64,000 nt of DNA from Lewinellaceae bacterium (GTDB lineage Bacteria > Bacteroidota > Bacteroidia > Chitinophagales > Saprospiraceae). Position 1 is the first letter of the stretch; each line of letters starts with the position of its first letter. The notes below the pieces were generated by a model. That model searched no databases. It saw only the letters and a list, made by a program, of their open reading frames with translations, and was not told the origin of the DNA. Of this stretch, positions 58,535-64,000 are shown piece after piece. Both the position numbers and the translations under genes were made by a program. The stretch spans positions 1,364,001 to 1,428,000 of the forward strand of contig JACJYD010000001.1 in assembly GCA_020636275.1 (NCBI GenBank), written 5' to 3'.

Positions 58535-59737
58535 TCAGGAAATATCGACCCAGTTCACCTCCTTCGGGTTGGTGCGGGCCAGGTGAATGATCTTTTCAAT
58601 GGTCACGGGCGGTACGTCCTTTCCACCGGCGCCGGCGTAGAAGTCGTACATCTTGAAGGGCATCCCGTACAGGGCGCGCTGCATTTCCTGGAAAATGGCG
58701 CCTTCGCGGTCGCCCATGTAGTTGCGCTCAACCGGAGCCAGGATGGCATCTTTCGGCAGGACGCTCAGGGCTTCCTGCACGGAGGCCTTCGGGAAGGGTT
58801 TGAACAGGCGGATCTTCAGGAGGCCGATATCCGGATACTTTTTGATCACCCCACGTGCCGTAGAGGTGATGCTGGAGACGGTAATGAGCACCAGTTTGGT
58901 TTGAGGGCCGATATTGATCGCTTCCACGTTGTGGTATTCGCGTCCGAAAAGGGTGGCGAAATCGCGGGCGATCTGTTCGGCTTTTTCCTCGACCTGGATG
59001 GCGTCGCGCCAATACGTATAGTTGAGCTTGTTGTAGTGCTCCGGGGGCATGAGTCCGCCGAAAGCCTTCGGATTGTCGATGTCGATGCTCATCGGACCGG
59101 GCACTTTAGCGGGCAGGAATTCGTCGACGAGATCGATATCGGGTACCCAGACGTTCTCGCTGGTATGGCTTTGGTAGAATGCATCGAGGACGACCATGAC
59201 CGGCAGATTGAGCTGTTCGGCGAGCAGGTAGGATTGGATCATGGTATCCAGCACTTCCTGGGAGCTTTCCCCGTAGAATTGCACCCAACCTGTATCGCGT
59301 TGAGCGAGGGAGTCGGACTGGTCGGACCAAATGTTCCAGGGTATCGAAGGTCGGCCGACGTTGGCGATAACCATGGGGAGGCGGAAGTGAGCGATGGCGT
59401 GGAGCACTTCGTGCGCGTAAAAAAGGCCCTGGCCGGCGGTAGCGGTGAACACGCGTTCTCCGCCCAAAGCGGCGCCGAGGGCGGCGGCGAAGGCGGAGTG
59501 TTCGCTGTCCATATTCGTGTATTTGGCATCCATTTCACCCGAAGAGACCATTTCGGAGAGGCGCTCTACGATCGTGGTTTGGGGGGTGATGGGATAAGCC
59601 GGCACGAAGCCCACCCGGCACAGTTTGGCAGCTTCCGCAGCGGCGTAATTGCCTTTCATGATCAATTGCCGGTGCCGGGGATATCGGGAAGCTTGTTTAT
59701 TGAGGCCCGTATTTTTTTCAAGGATTTCTGTTTTCAT
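58535..59737 (-). CDS. porA: 2-oxoacid:ferredoxin oxidoreductase alpha subunit
   Basis: A 400-residue subunit of the pyruvate-type family. KGNYAAAEAAKLCRVGFVPAYPITPQTTIVERLSE is the N-terminal pyrimidine-binding region; SEHSAFAAALGAALGGERVFTATAGQGLFYAHEVLH follows the usual glycine-rich pattern, and PSIPWNIWSDQSDSLAQRDTGW is a typical active-site segment. The C-terminal domain (KLVLITVSSITSTARGVIKKY) forms the transketolase-like C-domain. Its start overlaps the stop of the upstream gamma-fusion gene by 4 bases (ATGA), so the subunits are translationally coupled. Confidence 0.9.
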   Translation of the reverse strand: MKTEILEKNTGLNKQASRYPRHRQLIMKGNYAAAEAAKLCRVGFVPAYPITPQTTIVERLSEMVSSGEMDAKYTNMDSEHSAFAAALGAALGGERVFTATAGQGLFYAHEVLHAIAHFRLPMVIANVGRPSIPWNIWSDQSDSLAQRDTGWVQFYGESSQEVLDTMIQSYLLAEQLNLPVMVVLDAFYQSHTSENVWVPDIDLVDEFLPAKVPGPMSIDIDNPKAFGGLMPPEHYNKLNYTYWRDAIQVEEKAEQIARDFATLFGREYHNVEAINIGPQTKLVLITVSSITSTARGVIKKYPDIGLLKIRLFKPFPKASVQEALSVLPKDAILAPVERNYMGDREGAIFQEMQRALYGMPFKMYDFYAGAGGKDVPPVTIEKIIHLARTNPKEVNWVDIS

Positions 59738-62001
59738 GATGCCATTTCAGTTAAAGTGAATTCGATAGCGGAACAGGGGCATTCTTCGGCACAGATGCCG
59801 CATCCTTTGCAATAGTCGTAATCGATGCGCAACCGTCCCTGGTCGTCGATCAGGATGGCTGCATCGGGGCAGAAATTGAAGCAGTTTCCGCAGCTGTAGC
59901 AATCGCCGCAGTGCAGGCAACGGGCCGATTCGGCGACGATGTCCTGTTCGCGCAAGCCGGCGGAGAGTTCTTCGAAGTTCTGGTACAGGTCTTCCGGGTG
60001 TTTCACCCGGTCTCTGTGTTTTGGAATGGGCAGATAGTAGGTAAAGTTGATATCCTTGGGCAGGACGATGTCCGGGAGGGTTTCTTCCGGGTGGTATTCG
60101 AGTTCCTGCAGGAAGGCGTGGACTTCCTCGGCTACCTTGTTACCGCTGCCGATGGCTTCGGTGACGGTTCCGCCCCAGGCCATATCGCCGGCGCAGAACA
60201 CCGGCACATCGTCGGCCCACTGAAGCCAGCCCTGTTTGGGTTCGACCTCTTTCCCGTGGAAGACGAAATCATCGAACCGTTGTCCGATGGCTTTAATGAC
60301 CTTTTGGAAGCAGAGGTTCTTTTCGGTACCGGCGACCGGCACGGGACGGCGGCGGCCCGATTCATCGGGTTCGCCCAATTCCATATCGATCAGGGTCAGT
60401 TCGGTCTGGTCTTTTTTGTTTTTGCCGATGGCCGTAGGAGCGGTGAGGAAACGGATGTGTACGCCTTCGGCGAGCGCTTCCTCTACTTCCTGAGCGATGG
60501 CGGGCATTTCCTTGATCGTCCGGCGGTAGTAGATCGTAGGCTCGGCCCCGAGCCGCATGGTGGTTCGGGCTACGTCGATGGCGGTATTCCCGCCCCCGAT
60601 AATAGCGATCCGGTCGCCTTTTTTGATCCCGGCATCTTTTCCGGAAAGTTTAAATTCCCGGAGGAAGGTGATCCCGTCGAGGGAGAGTTCTTCTTCGTTA
60701 TCCAGGTGGAGGGAGGTGCCGACGTGGGAGCCCACGGCAGTGATCACGGCGGCGTATTCGTCGGTCAATTCATGAATGTTGACGCGTTTGTTGAGCAGGA
60801 TCTCCACGCCTTTATCCTGGATGCGTTGGATCTCCTGGTCGAGCACGGCATCGGGCAGGCGGAATTTTGGGATCCCGCTGCGCATCATACCGCCGGCGTG
60901 GGGCAGGGCCTCGAACACGGTGACGGCGTAACCTTTTTCGCAGAGGCGCAGGGCGGCGGTCAGGCCGGCGGGGCCGGCGCCGACTACGGCGATCTTTTCT
61001 TTTTGGGTCACCGGCACGCGTTCGGCGGGGATATTCAAGGCCTGTTCGCCGAGGAAGCGTTCGATGGCGCCGATGTTGAGCCCTTCGTCAAATTCGTTGC
61101 GGTTGCAGTTCTGTTCGCAGAAATGGGGGCACACCCGGCCACAGACACCGGGGAAGGGATTGTGCTCGTAAAGGAGTTCATAGGCTTCCGCGTATTTTTT
61201 TTCGCCGGCCAGTTTGACGAATTGTCGCACGTCGGTACCGGCGGGGCAGTTGTGGTTGCAAGGCGGTCGGCGGTCGACGTATTTAGGGGTGACGACCCGC
61301 CAGTTGCCCGTTTTATTTTTCGATAGCGGCATAGACCAAAAGGGGGCTTCGATGCCGATGGCGGGGTCGTCGGATTCGACGAAATTGAAGACGACAGGCT
61401 CTTCATTGTTGCCCACAGCGTGCATGCGTTCGTGCAGGTAGGTGTTGGGGAACACATCTCCCACCACAATTTCAAAGGCTACCTTTGCCGCTTTGGCATT
61501 GGCTTCCGGCTTTGCCGGCACATTTTTTCGGATGGTTTGTTGGAGAATGTCGAGGTTGGCGTCGAAGAGGTAGCCGATAGCCCCGATCATGGCCGCATTG
61601 ACGATGGGAAGGGATTTGCTGCCCAGTCCGTGGTCGAGTGAGATGCGGGTGGCCGGGATGGTATAAACCGTCTTACCCAGGTCGGCGAAATGGGACCTCG
61701 GTTTTTCGGTATTGATCAGCACGGCGCCCTGATCTTTCAGTCCGTCGAAGACCGGCACCATATCGAGCAGGCTCTCGTCGAATACGACGATGAGATTAGG
61801 GTTATAGATGTTGCTGCGGTTGAGGATCTCTTTTTTTGCGACGCGGAGGAAGGCTTGTATGGGAGCGCCGGTGCGTTCAACGCCAAAGGCCGGGAAGGCT
61901 TGCACCTGGAAGTCGCCGAGTTGGCTGAAAATTTTTGCCAGAATTTCAAAGGCAGTGACCATTCCCTGGCCACCTCTGGCGTGCCCGCGTATTTCTAACA
62001 T
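59734..62001 (-). CDS. Fusion of oxidoreductase gamma subunit, GltD-like flavoprotein and 2[4Fe-4S] ferredoxin
   Basis: A 755-residue fusion. Residues 1 to about 185 are the gamma subunit (GHARGGQGMVTAFEILAKIF; FPAFGVERTGAPIQAF). Residues about 225-660 are a glutamate-synthase small-subunit-like NAD(P)H:acceptor module: the N-terminal [4Fe-4S] region CNHNCPAGTD and CGRVCPHFCEQNC, the FAD motif VVGAGPAGLTAALRLCEKG and the NAD(P) motif IIGGGNTAIDVARTTMRLG. The C-terminal 70 residues hold a two-cluster ferredoxin delta domain (CLHCGDCYSCGNCFNFCP and CKGCGICAEECPCSAIEF). Such a fusion would let electrons from 2-oxoacid oxidation go to NAD(P)+, or be driven back. It is the first gene of the operon and overlaps porA by 4 bases. 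The direction and cofactor (NADH or NADPH) are inference. Confidence 0.88.
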   Translation of the reverse strand: MLEIRGHARGGQGMVTAFEILAKIFSQLGDFQVQAFPAFGVERTGAPIQAFLRVAKKEILNRSNIYNPNLIVVFDESLLDMVPVFDGLKDQGAVLINTEKPRSHFADLGKTVYTIPATRISLDHGLGSKSLPIVNAAMIGAIGYLFDANLDILQQTIRKNVPAKPEANAKAAKVAFEIVVGDVFPNTYLHERMHAVGNNEEPVVFNFVESDDPAIGIEAPFWSMPLSKNKTGNWRVVTPKYVDRRPPCNHNCPAGTDVRQFVKLAGEKKYAEAYELLYEHNPFPGVCGRVCPHFCEQNCNRNEFDEGLNIGAIERFLGEQALNIPAERVPVTQKEKIAVVGAGPAGLTAALRLCEKGYAVTVFEALPHAGGMMRSGIPKFRLPDAVLDQEIQRIQDKGVEILLNKRVNIHELTDEYAAVITAVGSHVGTSLHLDNEEELSLDGITFLREFKLSGKDAGIKKGDRIAIIGGGNTAIDVARTTMRLGAEPTIYYRRTIKEMPAIAQEVEEALAEGVHIRFLTAPTAIGKNKKDQTELTLIDMELGEPDESGRRRPVPVAGTEKNLCFQKVIKAIGQRFDDFVFHGKEVEPKQGWLQWADDVPVFCAGDMAWGGTVTEAIGSGNKVAEEVHAFLQELEYHPEETLPDIVLPKDINFTYYLPIPKHRDRVKHPEDLYQNFEELSAGLREQDIVAESARCLHCGDCYSCGNCFNFCPDAAILIDDQGRLRIDYDYCKGCGICAEECPCSAIEFTLTEMAS

Positions 62002-62134
62002 AATTTGGTCATTTTTGGCATGAGCGAATTAGCGGTACACGATAAAACACTGCATGATAGGAGGATTTTTTCAGCCGAAAAATGACATTGGTTAGTGGGG
62101 GGTGTGATTTTTGTCAGTAGAAGAAAAAGAAGAG

Positions 62135-62177
62135 AAACGGCATTTCTTAGAAATGCCGTTTCTTAGAAACGCCGTTT
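62135..62177. repeat. AAAYGGCRTTT repeat cluster A (3 copies)
   Basis: Three copies of an 11-bp motif in alternating orientation: 62135-62145 (AAACGGCATTT), 62151-62161 (reverse) and 62167-62177 (reverse). The first two form a hairpin with 12-bp arms around TTA. The third overlaps the stop codon of the PDZ/T9SS gene by two bases. The same motif recurs at 63220-63359. Confidence 0.9.
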
Positions 62178-63102
62178 AGGTCCGGGCTAGCAGAATAATC
62201 TTCTTTGAAACGATCTTGTCCGCTTGCTGGATGGTAAGCAGTATCAGGCCGGGTTGTGCATTGCTCAGATCAACGGGGCGGGCGAAATAGCCGTCAAAAT
62301 CCGGGCGGTATTCCTCAAAGAGGATTTTCCCTTCCGCGTCTGCAATCCGGATGGTCGTCGGCCTGGCTTCGGCCTGAAAGCGGATGTGGACTTCGCCATA
62401 AGTGGGGTTGGGATAAGCGGAGAAATCCTGCAGGTGGAGGGAATAATCGACTGTGCCCAAAACGGGGTCGTCTGGGTTCGGTTCCCGGAGCGGCGGTTCC
62501 GGAACCGGTTGTTGGCTTACTGGGTCGTTGGGAGTTGGGGCACAGGCTTTGAATTGTGCTTCCACCTCCATCACCTGTCCGTCGCGGAGAATGCTAAGGG
62601 TGTACCAGTCTCCGGGCTGGTGACTGTCGCGCTCGTGAACCAGGGCGGAATGGGAATTGGTTTCTGCATCGTCCAATCGAAGGATGACATCCCCGGCCCT
62701 CAGGCCCGCCGTTTCAGCAGAGGTATTGGGAATGACCCCCACTACCCGGGCGCCCGTTCCATCAGGTCCTTGACCGCCTATGGTCACCCCGATAAATACC
62801 TGGCAGGGATCCCGTTCGATAGGCGTGTTTCCTCTTCGATGGATCTCCCAATCTTTTCCTTGTACGTCCGAAATGACCACATATACATGGTCGGCGTTGT
62901 CCAGTTTAAACTCCTGTAGGGCGGATGCCAGGTCTTCATCAGATGGGATCCTTTTCTTGATCACCATTTCGGTTCCGTCGTCGTTAGTGATTTTTTGGAT
63001 CAATACGATCCGGTCGGTTGTCTCTTGGGCGAGCAGGGAAAAAGAACCTGCGATCAGAAAGGTCAGCGCCAGTATCCAGCGCTGTGTAGATGGCGTTTTC
63101 AT
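62176..63102 (-). CDS. Secreted PDZ-domain protein with T9SS type A sorting domain
   Basis: A 308-residue protein with signal peptide MKTPSTQRWILALTFLIAGSFSLLAQ (start 63102; the longer frame to 63246 runs through repeats and is rejected). Residues about 100-190 form a PDZ domain (VFIGVTIGGQGPDGTGARVVG, ETAGLRAGDVILRLDDAET), which binds exposed peptide ends; there is no protease domain. A proline-rich linker (PVSQQPVPEPPLREPNPDDP) leads to a type A sorting domain (FSAYPNPTYGEVHIRFQAE to IVSKKIILLART). It is a probable surface or secreted protein of unknown role. It is flanked on both sides by copies of the AAAYGGCRTTT repeat. Confidence 0.82.
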   Translation of the reverse strand: MKTPSTQRWILALTFLIAGSFSLLAQETTDRIVLIQKITNDDGTEMVIKKRIPSDEDLASALQEFKLDNADHVYVVISDVQGKDWEIHRRGNTPIERDPCQVFIGVTIGGQGPDGTGARVVGVIPNTSAETAGLRAGDVILRLDDAETNSHSALVHERDSHQPGDWYTLSILRDGQVMEVEAQFKACAPTPNDPVSQQPVPEPPLREPNPDDPVLGTVDYSLHLQDFSAYPNPTYGEVHIRFQAEARPTTIRIADAEGKILFEEYRPDFDGYFARPVDLSNAQPGLILLTIQQADKIVSKKIILLART

Positions 63103-63219
63103 TGGGTGTGTGGATTTGGTAAGTAAAAATTGTAAACATTTGGAAGGACAGCGAGGCAATTTTCCTGTTGCACCGGAAAATGTTAAAATGGCGGAATAAA
63201 AATTGGGAAAAGTGGGGGT

Positions 63220-63359
63220 AAATGCCGTTTGTAGTTGTACGTACAACTACAAACGGCGTTTACAAATCCAAATGGCGTTTATAAAATGCGTAAATTTGAA
63301 CTCAATAACACAAACGGCGTTTCTTAGAAACGCCGTTTGTGAAAACCTAAACGCCATTT
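63220..63359. repeat. AAAYGGCRTTT repeat cluster B (6 copies) with a 42-bp palindrome
   Basis: Copies at 63220-63230 (reverse), 63251-63261, 63270-63280, 63312-63322, 63328-63338 (reverse) and 63349-63359 (reverse). The first two are the ends of a near-perfect palindrome at 63220-63261 (arms of 21, one G-T mismatch, inner part GTAGTTGTAC and its complement, no loop). The pair at 63312-63338 forms the same type of hairpin as in cluster A, with TTA loop. The last copy ends 6 bases before the ygiQ start. Confidence 0.9.
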
Positions 63360-63365
63360 ACCATT

Positions 63366-64000
63366 ATGTTCGATGACCGCCCCCTTACCGATTGGCTTCC
63401 TATCACCCGGGAAGAAGTGGAGTTGCGCGGATGGGATGATCTCGATGTCATCCTCATCTCGGGGGATGCGTATGTCGACCACCCGGCCTTCGGTTCGGCG
63501 GTGATCGGACGGATCCTGGAAAGCGAAGGGTTGCGCGTGGCCCTGCTCCCACAGCCCAACTGGCAGGACGACCTCCGCGATTTTAAAAAGTTCGGCGCGC
63601 CTCGCCTCTTCTTTGGGGTGACCTCGGGATGTATGGATTCTATGGTCAACCATTATACCGCCGGTAAACGCAAACGCTCGACCGATGCCTATACGCCGGG
63701 CGGACAGGCGGGCTTCCGGCCCGATTACGCGGTGACGGTCTATACCAAGATCCTCAAAAAACTGTACCCGGATGTGCCGGTCCTGATCGGCGGTATCGAA
63801 GCATCCCTGCGGCGGGTGACGCACTACGACTATTGGGCCGACAAGCTTTTTCCCAATATCCTCGAAATGAGCGGGGCCGACCTCCTGGTATACGGTATGG
63901 GCGAATTGCCCCTGCGGGAGATCATCCGCCTGCTGAAAAAAGGCGTTCCCTTTTCGTCGCTGACCACCATCCCCCAAACCGGTTTACAGCGGCCGGCGGC
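63366..64000 (+). CDS. ygiQ: YgiQ-family radical SAM protein (3' truncated by window edge)
   Basis: The first 211 codons of a large radical SAM protein, running off the window end. The N-terminus MFDDRPLTDWLPITREE and segments GWDDLDVILISGDAYVDHPAFG, FFGVTSGCMDSMVNHYTAGKR, GIEASLRRVTHYDYW and DLLVYGMGELPLREII match the YgiQ family, whose role is not established. The N-terminal part is the cobalamin-binding-like domain seen in these proteins; the radical SAM CxxxCxxC motif lies beyond the window and cannot be checked. Minus-strand frames across this region are shadows. The ATG at 63366 is preceded by the last copy of the AAAYGGCRTTT repeat. Confidence 0.88.
   Translation, partial: MFDDRPLTDWLPITREEVELRGWDDLDVILISGDAYVDHPAFGSAVIGRILESEGLRVALLPQPNWQDDLRDFKKFGAPRLFFGVTSGCMDSMVNHYTAGKRKRSTDAYTPGGQAGFRPDYAVTVYTKILKKLYPDVPVLIGGIEASLRRVTHYDYWADKLFPNILEMSGADLLVYGMGELPLREIIRLLKKGVPFSSLTTIPQTGLQRPA

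Noticed and set aside
58583..59815. Plus-strand frame of 410 codons across the porA gene
   Set aside because: Antisense to porA, whose motifs are unambiguous; no independent coding signal.
62135..63359. Possible CRISPR array from the AAAYGGCRTTT copies
   Set aside because: Repeats are 11 bp, occur in both orientations, have irregular spacing and contain no spacer-like units.
63324..63977. Minus-strand open frames across the right edge of the window
   Set aside because: The plus strand encodes a clear YgiQ N-terminus here; the minus frames are antisense shadows.

Overview
The window looks like a chromosomal segment from a Bacteroidota bacterium, most likely of the Saprospiria (Lewinella/Haliscomenobacter-like) type. 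The reasons are several proteins with type IX secretion (T9SS) C-terminal sorting domains, a SprB-repeat adhesin, a gliding-motility-type (type B) C-terminal domain, a TonB-dependent receptor with a carboxypeptidase-regulatory-like domain, a CusA pump fused to its outer-membrane channel, and Bacteroidetes-type promoters (TTG, 19-20 bases, TAnnTTTG). Genus-level placement is inference. No plasmid, phage, transposase or CRISPR signature was seen, and both window edges cut through genes.

Layout. 1-4209: a bidirectional NAD-linked [NiFe] hydrogenase operon (hoxF partial, a fused hoxU-hoxY, hoxH, a hoxW-like protease). 4172-6122: a small membrane protein, a TonB-like protein and a small His-containing protein. 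6189-11659: a heavy-metal RND efflux system (CusA-channel fusion and adaptor). 11673-15532: mtnA, a class II aldolase, a TatD-type hydrolase and tcdA, converging on a SpoU/TrmH methyltransferase. 15633-20140: a TonB-dependent receptor, a MarR-type regulator and an MFS transporter. 20141-20737: an intergenic region holding a palindrome and a candidate structured small RNA with its own promoter and terminator. 20738-31718: three large T9SS cargo proteins (SprB-repeat adhesin, type B cargo, delta-60 repeat protein). 31956-37264: a hydroxyacid dehydrogenase-type enzyme and a cysteine-type NAD-dependent formate dehydrogenase (alpha subunit plus fused gamma-beta subunit). 37552-41400: an outer-membrane barrel with three SH3b domains and a coiled-coil envelope protein. 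41531-50643: an envelope-directed group made of a CHASE2 sensor, two FecR-like/TPR proteins, two HExxH metalloprotease/TPR paralogues and a secreted caspase-like/TPR protein. 50640-55206: twin PiT-type transporters with PhoU-like tails. 55482-57458: adenosine deaminase and a pentameric ligand-gated ion channel homologue. 57572-62001: a pyruvate/2-oxoacid:ferredoxin oxidoreductase operon whose gamma subunit is fused to a GltD-like flavoprotein and a ferredoxin. 62176-64000: a PDZ/T9SS protein flanked by nine copies of an 11-bp palindromic-repeat motif, and the start of ygiQ.

How the genes fit together. Three separate loci (hydrogenase, formate dehydrogenase, 2-oxoacid oxidoreductase with an NAD(P)H-type module) connect H2, formate and 2-oxoacids to NAD(P)H and ferredoxin. 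This suggests a flexible, at least facultatively fermentative or H2/formate-using metabolism. The most system-like and least explained part is the CHASE2/FecR/TPR/metalloprotease/caspase group at 41.5-50.6 kb: all of its soluble members carry signal peptides, so it would act in the periplasm or at the envelope. The candidate structured RNA near 20.3 kb and three palindromic repeat structures (20.2, 55.3 and 62.1-63.4 kb) are the main non-coding observations.
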